DNA of 18,723 nt from positions 1-18,723 of the forward strand of contig JBKJML010000292.1 of NCBI GenBank assembly GCA_046596415.1, written 5' to 3'. The position numbers were made by a program, and so were the translations under genes. Positions 7,411-15,089 of the stretch are shown in pieces. Numbering within the stretch: position 1 is the first letter of the stretch; the number at the start of each line of letters is the position of its first letter. The notes under the pieces are model-generated. The model made no database searches. It was not told the DNA's origin and saw nothing but the letters and a program-made list of their open reading frames with translations. The stretch is from JBKJML01 sp046596415. GTDB lineage: Bacteria > Actinomycetota > Thermoleophilia > Gaiellales > Gaiellaceae.

Positions 7411-9635
7411 TGGCGCAGTGAGCGGAGCGCGACGAATCCGCGTACCCGCTGGGCTGTTGTGAGTCGGCGGCGAGCGGCGTGAAGCAACGAGCGGAGCTCG
7501 CGCCGCGCCCGGCCGGCTGCGTCGCCCGCCTGGTCGGGCGGGCCGAACCTCGCCGCCGAGAGCGCCCCGGTGAACCCGCGCGCATCGACCTGCAGTGCCG
7601 CCTCGACGAGGAGTCGCAACTCGGCGGGGGTCGCAGAGCTCGCCACGTCGATCCCCTGATCGGCGAGGAACCCGACCAACTCGCGCCGAACCGCACCGGC
7701 AAGCAGCCGGGGGTCGCGCGTCGCGTAGCGCCAGCGTCGCAGCGCGAGCTTCGCGACGCCGATCGCGATCGCGGCGAGGAGCCCGAGCCCGGCCACCACG
7801 CGCAGGAACGAGCCGAGCCCGTTGCCGCCGGCCGGCCGCGCTTGCTCGCGGCTGCGCTCGCTCAGGAGGGCGAGCTGGCCCGCGCCACCGGGATCGAGGC
7901 CGCCGCGGCTCGTCCCCTCCTGAGCACGAATCGCGGCGATCGCGCCGCGCACGTCGAAGCTCGCGGACGCGACGGTGTAGGAAGCAGAGAGCGTTCCCCG
8001 GCCCGGGGTCGGGTCGAACGGGAGCCAGCCAAGCCCCGGGAACCAGGCCTCGACCCACGCATGCGCGTTGTGGTCGGTCACCGTCCAGGTTCCCTTCGAG
8101 TAGCTGCCGCTCGTGAAGCCGACCGCCACCCGCGCTGGAATACCGAGGAAGCGGAGCATCAGGGCCATGGCGCCCGCGAAATGCTGGCAGTAGCCGACCT
8201 TGGTCGTGGCAACGAAAGCGGCGAGTGGCGGCGAGCCCGCGAGCTGCGGCGGCTGCTCGTCGTAGGCGAAGCCACCGGTCGAACGGAGCCACGCCTCGAT
8301 CGCCACCACCGCCGCGTAGGGAGAGCTGGACCGGCCGGCGAGCGCGACCGCACGCCGGTACACGGACTCGTACGGCCAGAGCTGCAGCTGTCGCTCGTCC
8401 TGGAAGAGCTGCTCCAGCCGCGCTTCACGGCCCGCTCGCCCGAAGCGTTCCATCTGCGCCCGCCCGAGCGAGAGGTAGCGCAGCAACGCGTCGGGGTAGT
8501 CGGTGCCGGCCCGAGCGAGCTCGGCAGGCTTCGGTTGCGAGGCGTAGCTCCACACCGTGTACTTCTGCCCGGGCTGCAACCCCTGGGTCGTGCGGACGAC
8601 GCCGCCGTTGAGGAAGAAGACCCGGCTGCCGGAGCCGGGCGCCGCGAGCCGCTGCGGCACACTGGCGGCGACGAAGTGCTCGTCGCGCAGCGCGACGACC
8701 TCCACATCCTGGCGAACCCAATTCTTCGGATCGGCGGCCGCCGCCGGCTCGAACGGCTCGGCTGGAACATCCCGGGTCCCGTCGCTGACGACGAGCGGGT
8801 ACAGGTTCTCGATCCAGCGATCCTCGACGAACGTGTCCAGCGTCGTCGCGCGCCAGTACAGGCCCCGCTTCGGCCCGCGGACGCGCAGGACAGTCGTCTT
8901 CTCCTTCGGGAAGTCGATGCCGCCGTAGCGCCCGTCCCACACGTAGGCCACCCCGACCGGGTCGCGGGGGACGTCGTAGACATCCCATTTCTGCCACGCG
9001 AGCAGACCGCCTTTCGAGACCGTGGCCGAGCTCGACGCGACAACGGCGACTGCGACGGCGAGCGCGGCCGCCCCGACCGCAGGCACGAAGGCGCCGCGGC
9101 GCGAGCCGGCGACGACGAGCAACGTCGCCGCGAGGATCCCACCGCCGACGAGGAGCCCGTGACCGGACGGCAGGAGCGTCGCGGGCCACCCCGCGGCCAG
9201 CGCGACCACGAGTCCTGCGAGCAGCGGCTTCCGAGCAGCGACAGCAAGCGAGAGCGCGAGGCAAAAGACGAAGATCGCGGCGACGAGCACGCCGTGCATG
9301 CCGGGATGCCTCGCGCCCGAGAACGGCAGCAGCACGTCGTAGAAATCGAGGAAGCCGACCTTTGCAGCCGAGCCCAGCGGCCCGAAATAGGCCTGCGACT
9401 GGTCGAACGGACGCGCAGCAAGCGGCGAGCTGTCGAACGCGATCCAGGCGGCTCCGGCGAGGGCGGCGATCGCGGCGGCAACACGGAGCCGGAGGCCAGG
9501 CAGGAGCGCCGGCACCAGCGCCAGCAGAACGACGGCGAGCGCGTCGATCGCGGCGACGCGCGGGCTCTCGAGCCGAAGCCAGGCGGCCGAGACCAGCGTT
9601 GCAGGCAGCAGGTAGACAAGCGCCGTCCTACCCAT
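7407..9635 (-). CDS. Membrane transglutaminase-domain protein (TgpA-like, DUF3488/DUF4129 type)
   Basis: The 742-residue protein has about seven hydrophobic segments in residues 3-205, a long extracytoplasmic part, and a transglutaminase/protease-like core. It ends with a further membrane segment (about 607-630) and a roughly 110-residue cytoplasmic DUF4129-like tail. A catalytic Cys-His-Asp triad is intact: C483 in GYCQHFAGAM, H525 in NAHAWVEAW and D541 in FDPTPG. Such proteins are usually encoded with MoxR and DUF58 partners, as here; their substrates are largely unknown. I chose ATG 9635, which overlaps the DUF58 stop by 8 nt. The frame continues upstream to 10097, but that part is read out of phase through the DUF58 gene. 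The stop overlaps the next gene's GTG. Confidence 0.92.
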   Translation of the reverse strand: MGRTALVYLLPATLVSAAWLRLESPRVAAIDALAVVLLALVPALLPGLRLRVAAAIAALAGAAWIAFDSSPLAARPFDQSQAYFGPLGSAAKVGFLDFYDVLLPFSGARHPGMHGVLVAAIFVFCLALSLAVAARKPLLAGLVVALAAGWPATLLPSGHGLLVGGGILAATLLVVAGSRRGAFVPAVGAAALAVAVAVVASSSATVSKGGLLAWQKWDVYDVPRDPVGVAYVWDGRYGGIDFPKEKTTVLRVRGPKRGLYWRATTLDTFVEDRWIENLYPLVVSDGTRDVPAEPFEPAAAADPKNWVRQDVEVVALRDEHFVAASVPQRLAAPGSGSRVFFLNGGVVRTTQGLQPGQKYTVWSYASQPKPAELARAGTDYPDALLRYLSLGRAQMERFGRAGREARLEQLFQDERQLQLWPYESVYRRAVALAGRSSSPYAAVVAIEAWLRSTGGFAYDEQPPQLAGSPPLAAFVATTKVGYCQHFAGAMALMLRFLGIPARVAVGFTSGSYSKGTWTVTDHNAHAWVEAWFPGLGWLPFDPTPGRGTLSASYTVASASFDVRGAIAAIRAQEGTSRGGLDPGGAGQLALLSERSREQARPAGGNGLGSFLRVVAGLGLLAAIAIGVAKLALRRWRYATRDPRLLAGAVRRELVGFLADQGIDVASSATPAELRLLVEAALQVDARGFTGALSAARFGPPDQAGDAAGRARRELRSLLHAARRRLTTAQRVRGFVALRSLRQ

Positions 9636-10830
9636 GACCCGCCGCCTGACGCGGGCGCGCGGCAAGGGCCTGCACGAGATCGACCCCCCGTCGAACGACA
9701 GCGACGGGAATGCCGGCGGCGGCGAGACGGAGCAGGTTCGGGTCGCGGGTGTTGGGCCGGCCGGAGTAACTGGCGGCGTCGACCCAGACCACCGAGACGC
9801 CGAGGTGTAAGCGCCGGCGCAGGAGCGACGTGACGAGCTCGGGCCCGAGCGTTGCCGACACGACGACGACTTCGAGGGCCCGGCCGGCCGGGCCGCCCTC
9901 GCGCGCGAGGAGCTCCTCGAGTGGCCTCGAGCCGTCCGGCTCGGCGGCGGCGAGCAGCTCGAGAGCTGCCTGCCAGTCACCGCCAAGTGACGCGACGTGG
10001 ACGCTCTCACGGCGGGCCGAGTTGACCGCCAGGACGGCACGTCGCCCCCGGGCGGCGTGCGAGCGCAGGACGGAACCGGCGGCGCGAACCTGCGCATCGA
10101 AGCTCGAGTCGAAGCCCTCCCCCACAGATCCGCCGCGTGCGTCGAGCAACACGGCGACCTCGTCGCGCGGCGCGTCCTCGAGCTCCTTCACCATCAGCTG
10201 CCCGCGCCGCGCCGTCGTCGGCCAGTGCACCTTTCGCAACGACTCCCCCTGCTCGTACTCACGCACCGAGTGGAGGTCAAAGCCGCTCGGGCGCCGCAGG
10301 AGCAGCCGGCGTCCGTCCTGAAGCGCTGCGCCCGACTCCGAAAAGAGCGCCTCGATCGCGACGAGACGCGGGTAGACGACAAGCGCGCCCGATACCGGCA
10401 CCGTGACGACGACCCGCTCCAGGCCGAGGGGATCCTCGAGCGATACCTCGGCCAGGCCCGCGACGTAGCGGCCACGCGGCACCTGCCCGAGCACGTAGGT
10501 GCCGCGGAACGCGCGCCGGTCGGGGCGCAGCCGGGTCTCGCGGTCTCCGAGCCGGCCAAGCCGCTCACGGACGATCGCCGATCCGAGCGGGACGCGTGAA
10601 CTGCGCTCGAGCTCGAGCGTCACCCAGGCATCGTCGCCTTCGAAGGTCGTGCCGCGACCTGCGCTGCGGCGAAGCAGCATCGACGAGTCGGCACGCCGCG
10701 CCCAGAGCCGCGCGCCGCCGCCGGCGAGCACGAGGCCGATCGCGAGCGGATACAGCGGCTGCGAGCCGAGCGCCCACGCCGCCACGTAGGTGGAGCAACC
10801 GAGCAGGAGCGCAACCTTGGAGCGCCTCAC
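9628..10830 (-). CDS. DUF58 domain protein
   Basis: The 400-residue protein begins with two short hydrophobic segments (about residues 6-40), a beta-rich middle, and the DUF58 signature around residues 190-230: FDLHSVREYEQGESLRKVHW, then TTARRGQLMVKELE. A von Willebrand A-like fold follows, but at the place where some family members have a DxSxS metal site this protein reads D230-A-R-G-G. DUF58 proteins are standard partners of MoxR ATPases, and the order MoxR-DUF58-transglutaminase here is the usual one. The start is GTG 10830, 10 nt after the moxR stop; an ATG one base earlier is out of frame and stops at once. The Shine-Dalgarno site is weak (GAGAG). The molecular function of the family is not settled. 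Confidence 0.92.
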   Translation of the reverse strand: MRRSKVALLLGCSTYVAAWALGSQPLYPLAIGLVLAGGGARLWARRADSSMLLRRSAGRGTTFEGDDAWVTLELERSSRVPLGSAIVRERLGRLGDRETRLRPDRRAFRGTYVLGQVPRGRYVAGLAEVSLEDPLGLERVVVTVPVSGALVVYPRLVAIEALFSESGAALQDGRRLLLRRPSGFDLHSVREYEQGESLRKVHWPTTARRGQLMVKELEDAPRDEVAVLLDARGGSVGEGFDSSFDAQVRAAGSVLRSHAARGRRAVLAVNSARRESVHVASLGGDWQAALELLAAAEPDGSRPLEELLAREGGPAGRALEVVVVSATLGPELVTSLLRRRLHLGVSVVWVDAASYSGRPNTRDPNLLRLAAAGIPVAVVRRGVDLVQALAARPRQAAGHG

Positions 10831-10840
10831 ATCGGAGCTC

Positions 10841-11800
10841 TCAAACCGGCACCGGCGTCTGCTCGATCGCCTCCTGCACGACCTCCTCGGCGACGGAGCC
10901 GGAAGCCCGCTCCTCCGGCGCGAGAATCAGCCGGTGAGCCAGGACGGGGCCGGCGATCGCCTTCACGTCGTCAGGCTCGAGGAACGCGCGGCCGTCGGCG
11001 ACAGCGCGCGCCTTCGCAACCCGCAGGAGCGCGATTCCGGCGCGTGGGCTTGCGCCGAGCGCGAGGCGCGCGTTCGCGCGCGTGTGACGCAGGAGCGCGA
11101 CGACGTAGCGGCTCAGACTCTCTTCGACGAACACGGCCTTGGCCTCCTCGATCGCCGCGTTCAGCGCCTCGCCGCCGACAACTGGCCGCAGCGAGTCGAG
11201 CGGCGGGTCGCTCGTCTGCTCGGTGAGCATCCTCGCCTCGTCGGCGAGCGGCGGGTAGCCGAGCGCGAGGCGCATGGTGAAGCGGTCGAGCTGCGCCTCC
11301 GGCAGCGGGTACGTCCCCTCGTACTCGATCGGGTTCTGCGTCGCGATGACCATGAACGGGAGCGGGAGCGGGACCGTCTCGCCGTCGACCGTGACCTGCG
11401 CCTCCTGCATCGCCTCGAGAAGGGCCGACTGCGTCTTCGGCGAGGCACGGTTGATCTCATCGACGAGCAGCACGTTCGCGAAGACAGGCCCGTGCCGGAA
11501 CTCGAACCGGTTCGTCTGCTGGTTGAAGACATTGACGCCGGTGACGTCGGAGGGCAAGAGGTCGGGTGTGAACTGGAGGCGCGAGAAGTCGAGGTCGAGC
11601 GAGCGGGCGAGCGATTTCGCCAGCATCGTCTTGCCGACCCCAGGGAAGTCCTCGACGATCGCGTGCCCCTCGGCGAGCAGGCAGAGCGCGACGAGCCGTA
11701 GCGTCTCGGCGCGCGCGTGCACGACGCGTGCGAGATTCGCGGTGATGCTCTCGACGGTCGCGGCAGCTGCGCCGCTCGTGTGACGAGCCGCGTCTTCCAT
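10841..11800 (-). CDS. MoxR-family AAA+ ATPase
   Basis: MoxR ATPases are chaperone-like AAA+ proteins that act with von Willebrand A/DUF58 partners to mature or remodel target complexes. The 319 residues show Walker A GVGKT (54-58), Walker B LLVDEIN with D114/E115, sensor 1 (IATQNP) and the arginine-rich lid helices, ending with a family-typical C-terminal domain. I chose ATG 11800 (MEDAARHTSG), which overlaps the coaBC stop by one base (TGATG); an open frame running upstream to 12115 lies inside coaBC and is unrelated. DUF58 and transglutaminase genes follow directly, so the three probably act together at the cell envelope, which is inference from context. Confidence 0.95.
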   Translation of the reverse strand: MEDAARHTSGAAAATVESITANLARVVHARAETLRLVALCLLAEGHAIVEDFPGVGKTMLAKSLARSLDLDFSRLQFTPDLLPSDVTGVNVFNQQTNRFEFRHGPVFANVLLVDEINRASPKTQSALLEAMQEAQVTVDGETVPLPLPFMVIATQNPIEYEGTYPLPEAQLDRFTMRLALGYPPLADEARMLTEQTSDPPLDSLRPVVGGEALNAAIEEAKAVFVEESLSRYVVALLRHTRANARLALGASPRAGIALLRVAKARAVADGRAFLEPDDVKAIAGPVLAHRLILAPEERASGSVAEEVVQEAIEQTPVPV

Positions 11801-12957
11801 CAGCCGGCGAGCAGCCGCTCGACCTCGTCGAGGACAGCTGCAGCCACCGTCTCCTTGGGCGCCTTGTCCACGCGACGCTCGCCTGCACGCGAGACGAGGG
11901 TGACCTCGTTGTCGCCGGAATCGAAGCCGATGTCGTCGCGTCCCACATCGTTGTAGACGACGAGATCGACTTGCTTGTCGTCGAGCATGCTGCGTTTGCG
12001 CGCCAGGCCGTCCTCGCCGTGGTCGGCGCCGAACGCCACGAGCACCTGGCCGTCGGCCCGTTGCCGACCGAGCGCACTCGCCACGTCGGCGGTCGGCGTG
12101 AGCTCGACCTGCCACGACGCTGCGTCCTTTGGGCGCTTGTCTGCACGAGGATCGGCAGGGCGATAGTCGGCGACGGCGGCAGCCATGAGGACGACGTCGG
12201 CAGCCGGGGCGCGGCCGAGCGCTTCCCGCTCCAGGTCGGCAGCGGTCGGGGTCTGCACGACCACGACCCCGTCCGGAGCCGGCACGGCGAGGTTGGCCGC
12301 CAGGAGCGTCACCTCCGCCCCGCGCCGCCGCGCCTCGCCGGCCAGCGCGACGCCCATCCGGCCCGACGAGCGGTTCCCGACGAAGCGGACGCTGTCGATC
12401 GGCTCACGTGTGCCGCCGGCAGTCACGAGGACGCGCTTTCCCGAAAGCGAGCGCCCGGCCAGGAGCAGCTGCTCGACCCGGCGGGCGATCTCCTCAGGCT
12501 CCGCCATCCGGCCTGCTCCGACCTCACCCTCTGCGAGCTCGCCCGAGTCGGGGCCGACAACCTCGGCGCCGCGGGCGCGCAGGAGCTCGACGTTCGCCCG
12601 AGTCGCGGCGCTCTCCCACATCCGGACGTTCATCGCCGGCGCGACGAGGAGCGGGCCGGCGTGGGCGAGCGCCGCCTCGGTCAGGACGTTGTCGGCGAGA
12701 CCGTGGGCGAGCTTCGCGAGCGTGTTCGCGGTCAGCGGCGCGACGACGAGCAGATCGGCCTGCCGAAGATGCGGGTACGGGTCGACGGTGCGCTCCTTCC
12801 GCGCCAGCGCGAAGAAGGTCTCGGCGGCGACGAAGCGCTCGGCGCCGGGCGTCGGCAGCGGGAAGACGTCATGGCCGGCACGCACGAGCAGGCGCAGAAG
12901 CTCACACGCCTTGTAGGCGGCGATTCCACCCGTGACACCGAGGAGGATCCTGGCCAC
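11800..12957 (-). CDS. coaBC: Bifunctional phosphopantothenoylcysteine decarboxylase / phosphopantothenate-cysteine ligase
   Basis: CoaBC makes 4'-phosphopantetheine for coenzyme A: the CoaB half joins cysteine to 4'-phosphopantothenate, and the CoaC half (an FMN enzyme) decarboxylates the product. The 385 residues contain the CoaC domain (1-165), with LGVTGGIAAYK, the catalytic His (H63 in YPHLRQAD), APLTANTLAK and PAMN (N110). The CoaB domain (about 172-385) has LVTAGGTREPIDSVRF and NRSSGRMG. The substrate-flap motif usually read as ACG-x2-G-x-GRM is A142-E143-G144 here, so the expected active-site Cys is missing. The start is GTG 12957. rpoZ ends 53 nt upstream; the stop overlaps the MoxR start. 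Confidence 0.96.
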   Translation of the reverse strand: MARILLGVTGGIAAYKACELLRLLVRAGHDVFPLPTPGAERFVAAETFFALARKERTVDPYPHLRQADLLVVAPLTANTLAKLAHGLADNVLTEAALAHAGPLLVAPAMNVRMWESAATRANVELLRARGAEVVGPDSGELAEGEVGAGRMAEPEEIARRVEQLLLAGRSLSGKRVLVTAGGTREPIDSVRFVGNRSSGRMGVALAGEARRRGAEVTLLAANLAVPAPDGVVVVQTPTAADLEREALGRAPAADVVLMAAAVADYRPADPRADKRPKDAASWQVELTPTADVASALGRQRADGQVLVAFGADHGEDGLARKRSMLDDKQVDLVVYNDVGRDDIGFDSGDNEVTLVSRAGERRVDKAPKETVAAAVLDEVERLLAG

Positions 12958-12968
12958 GCGCTCATTGT

Positions 12969-12997
12969 GCCCGCGCGGGCGGGTCCCCGGGCGGGAC
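12969..12997. repeat. Two short GC palindromes between rpoZ and coaBC
   Basis: GCCCGCGCGGGC (12969-12980) is a perfect 12-nt palindrome. GTCCC/GGGAC (12983-12997, 5-nt loop) lies next to it. There is no U tract, so this is not a normal intrinsic terminator. It may be an mRNA structure at the largest gap of the long operon, or a chance result of high GC. Confidence 0.25.
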
Positions 12998-13010
12998 GGA
13001 GTGGCCGCGG

Positions 13011-13247
13011 CTACTTGCCGCGGTACTCGTACTTGATCTTGCCCTGGGCGACTTCCTCCATGGACATGGTCAAGTAGTTCTTCGAGCGCGACTCGACGAG
13101 CGGCGGCGGCGCCTCTTCGAAGCCGATGCCCTCACCGAGCTGGTGGTGGTAGTTGTTGATCTGCCGGGCACGCTTCGCGGCGACGATGACAAGCGCGTAG
13201 CGCGAGTCGACGTTTTCGAGCAGCTCATCGATGCGGGGGCGGATCAT
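13011..13247 (-). CDS. rpoZ: DNA-directed RNA polymerase subunit omega
   Basis: Omega is the small RNA polymerase subunit that helps beta' fold and assemble. The 78-residue protein has the conserved core RYALVIVAAKRARQIN (16-31) and, after a short linker, the PPLVE...KNYLTMSMEEVAQGKI block. Its length is normal for actinobacteria. The ATG at 13247 overlaps the gmk stop by 4 nt (ATGA), indicating coupled translation. The order mihF-gmk-rpoZ-coaBC is the familiar actinobacterial arrangement. Confidence 0.96.
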   Translation of the reverse strand: MIRPRIDELLENVDSRYALVIVAAKRARQINNYHHQLGEGIGFEEAPPPLVESRSKNYLTMSMEEVAQGKIKYEYRGK

Positions 13248-13819
13248 TGTCTGCCCATGGTACCTGCGAGTGCCAGCTCCCGCTCGACCAGAGCCGTGAG
13301 AGCGTCCGTCGCACGCTGGACGTCATCGTTGCGCACCATGTAACGGAAGCGGTGGGCCTGCTCGAGCTGGTGCCGGGCGAGCGCGATTCGCTCGCCGATC
13401 GCACCCGAGCTCTCGGTCGCGCGGGCCCGCAGCCGTCGCTCCAGCTCGGGGACGTCGGCGGCGATGAAGAGCGTCACGCTTCCCGGCAGCTCGTCCTGGA
13501 CGGCAAGCGCACCGTCGAGCTCGAGCTCGAGCACGCAAACTCGTCCCTCGTCGGCGATCCGGTCGATCTCGGAGCGAAGCGTCCCGTAGCGACCCCCGAC
13601 GAAGGTCACGTGCTCCAGGAACTCGCCGGTCTCGACGCGGCGACCGAACTCGTCGTTGGAGAGGAACCAGTACTCTCGGCCGTCGACCTCGGCTGGTCGC
13701 TGCGGCCGGGTCGTCGCCGAGACGGCGACTTCGAGCTCCGGCAGACGCTCGGCGAGTGCTCGGATCAACGTGCCCTTGCCCGCTCCCGAAGGGCCGGTGA
13801 CGACAAAGACCGGCACCAC
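13244..13819 (-). CDS. gmk: Guanylate kinase
   Basis: Guanylate kinase converts GMP and ATP to GDP and ADP in purine nucleotide supply. The 191 residues show the P-loop GPSGAGKGT (9-17), the GMP-binding block SATTRPQRPAEVDGREYWF, the RYGTLRSEI segment, an ELELDGA strand in place of the usual EIDVQGA, and a lid/C-terminal part with RYMVRNDD. Length is typical. The start is GTG 13819, 7 nt after the mihF stop; a second in-frame GTG follows at 13816. No clear Shine-Dalgarno site is visible, so coupling to mihF translation is likely. The stop overlaps the rpoZ start. Confidence 0.96.
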   Translation of the reverse strand: MVPVFVVTGPSGAGKGTLIRALAERLPELEVAVSATTRPQRPAEVDGREYWFLSNDEFGRRVETGEFLEHVTFVGGRYGTLRSEIDRIADEGRVCVLELELDGALAVQDELPGSVTLFIAADVPELERRLRARATESSGAIGERIALARHQLEQAHRFRYMVRNDDVQRATDALTALVERELALAGTMGRQ

Positions 13820-13826
13820 CCGACTG

Positions 13827-14156
13827 CTACCGGTTGAAGAGGCCGATCAGCTCGGTGCGCTGGCGCTCCGAGAGACCACCGACCGTCTTCGACTGGCTGA
13901 TCCGGCAATGGTTCAGGAGTCGCGCCGCCTTGACGCGGCCGAATTTCGGCACCGCCATGAGCATGTCGAACACCTTCGCGGTCGAGACGTATTCCGGCGG
14001 ATCGGTGAGGATTTCCTCGATTTGAACCCGCCCGTCCTTCAAGTCTTTCTTGAGCTGGGCGCGCCTCACCCGGATGTCGTTCGCCCTCTTGAGAGCCTCC
14101 ATTCGCTGGTCGAGTGACCGGAGCGGAGCCTGGGCTTGAGTTTTGGACGCGACCAT
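13827..14156 (-). CDS. mihF: Integration host factor, actinobacterial type (mIHF)
   Basis: This 109-residue basic protein is the actinobacterial nucleoid-associated mIHF, unrelated in fold to enterobacterial IHF. It binds and bends DNA through a helix-two-turn-helix motif. Visible features are a long N-terminal helix (about 18-45, RANDIRVRRAQLKKDLK), a middle segment with ILTDPPEYVSTAKVFDMLM, and the helix-two-turn-helix region VPKFGRVKAARLL...SQSKTVGGLSERQ. The ATG at 14156 has no Shine-Dalgarno site but sits 10 nt below a good -10 hexamer, suggesting a leaderless mRNA. It is the first gene of the long downstream unit; gmk follows after 7 nt. Confidence 0.95.
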   Translation of the reverse strand: MVASKTQAQAPLRSLDQRMEALKRANDIRVRRAQLKKDLKDGRVQIEEILTDPPEYVSTAKVFDMLMAVPKFGRVKAARLLNHCRISQSKTVGGLSERQRTELIGLFNR

Positions 14157-14165
14157 GAGGGCGGG

Positions 14166-14195
14166 ATACTACCATCGTCCAGGCCAGGTGCTCAA
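14166..14195 (-). promoter_or_regulatory. Candidate promoter for the mihF operon
   Basis: On the minus strand TTGAGC (14190-14195) and TAGTAT (14166-14171) are spaced 18 nt apart, resembling sigma-70-type -35 and -10 boxes. The first base of the mihF ATG is the tenth base after the -10, so transcription could begin at or within a few bases of the start codon. The surrounding 14200-14230 segment is distinctly AT-richer than the rest of the window. No mIHF or other operator could be recognised. Confidence 0.5.
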
Positions 14196-14227
14196 GGGGT
14201 CGGTTTTCTCAGAATTGCAGGCATTTT

Positions 14228-15082
14228 TTACAGGATCGAACTCGCGTCGCCCCTGGCGGCGTGCGCCGCGCCCCGTGCGGCGAGCGGATTCGCGAAACCA
14301 TGTGCTGCCGCGGCGGCCTCGAGCTCACCGCGGATCCGGTCGCCCGCGCCGGGGTCGGCGAAGAGGATCGTGCCGAGCGCGACGGCACTCGCCCCGGCCG
14401 CGATCAGGTCGAGAGCGTCGCCTCCTGTGACAACGCCGCCCATGCCCACGATCGGCAGTTCGGTGACGCGGGCGCACGCGAAGACGGCGGCGAGCGCGAT
14501 CGGTCGCAGGACCGGGCCGGAGTACCCACCACTCCCGGTCGAGAGCTTCGGCCGGAGCGTCTGCACGTCGAGCGCGAGCCCGCGAATCGTGTTCACGAGC
14601 GACAGCCCGTCGGCGCCGGCCGCCTCGACGGCGCGCGCCTGCTCGGTGATGTCCCAGGTGGCCGGCGAGAGCTTGGCATAGAGAGGCAGAGCGGTCGCTG
14701 CGCGCGCCGCCGAGACGATCTCGGCCGCCGTTTCAGCCGCGTCGTCGACGTTCGGGCAGGAGAGGTTCAGCTCGATCGCGGCCACTCCATCGAGCTGTGA
14801 GCACGTCTCCGCGTAGTCGGCGGCGTCGAAGCCGCCGACTGAGACCCAGATCGGGACACCGAGCTCCCGAAGCTGCGGCAGCACCTCGGCGAGGAAGACC
14901 TCGCGGCCTGGGTTCGCGAGCCCGATCGAGTTCAGCAGCCCGTGCTCGACCTCGGCGATCCGGACCGGCGCGTTGCCGTCCCGCGCGTCGGGCGTGATCG
15001 TCTTCGTCACGAATGCGTCGAGCGAGCAGGCGACGTCGGGCGCAGTCAGCGCGTCGAGGCAGCCGGAGGCGTTCACCAGCAC
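14228..15082 (-). CDS. pyrD: Dihydroorotate dehydrogenase, class 1B catalytic subunit
   Basis: PyrD oxidises dihydroorotate to orotate on FMN in pyrimidine synthesis; class 1B enzymes pass electrons through PyrK to NAD+. The 284 residues carry VNASGCLDA, the FVTKTITPDARDGN block, NSIGLANPG, the active-site loop NLSCPN with catalytic-type Cys109, LPLYAKLSP, LVNTIRG, the STGSGGYSG loop and the C-terminal GMGGVVTGGDALDLIAAGA phosphate-binding region. The start is GTG 15082, 7 nt after the pyrK stop, with GGCGGG upstream. This start begins directly at the ASG motif, so the short N-terminal beta-hairpin normally ending in NP is missing; no in-frame start restores it, because a TGA lies at 15107-15109. 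Confidence 0.94.
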   Translation of the reverse strand: MLVNASGCLDALTAPDVACSLDAFVTKTITPDARDGNAPVRIAEVEHGLLNSIGLANPGREVFLAEVLPQLRELGVPIWVSVGGFDAADYAETCSQLDGVAAIELNLSCPNVDDAAETAAEIVSAARAATALPLYAKLSPATWDITEQARAVEAAGADGLSLVNTIRGLALDVQTLRPKLSTGSGGYSGPVLRPIALAAVFACARVTELPIVGMGGVVTGGDALDLIAAGASAVALGTILFADPGAGDRIRGELEAAAAAHGFANPLAARGAAHAARGDASSIL

Positions 15083-15089
15083 GGCGCGC

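Noticed and set aside
7411..8292. Long upstream extension of the nucleotidyltransferase frame
   Set aside because: The extension lies in the transglutaminase gene in another frame and is Arg-rich without family similarity; GTG 7410 fits the first strand of the domain.
7479..9833. A 784-codon open frame on the plus strand opposite the transglutaminase gene
   Set aside because: Composition is extremely Arg/Gly/Glu-rich with no domain, and the opposite strand encodes a protein with an intact Cys-His-Asp triad.
9636..10097. N-terminal extension of the transglutaminase frame
   Set aside because: It reads through the DUF58 gene out of phase; ATG 9635 begins right at the first membrane segment and overlaps the DUF58 stop in the usual operon manner.
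14196..14227. T-rich stretch after pyrD as an intrinsic terminator
   Set aside because: No stem precedes the T run on the minus strand; the low GC is better explained by the mihF promoter region.
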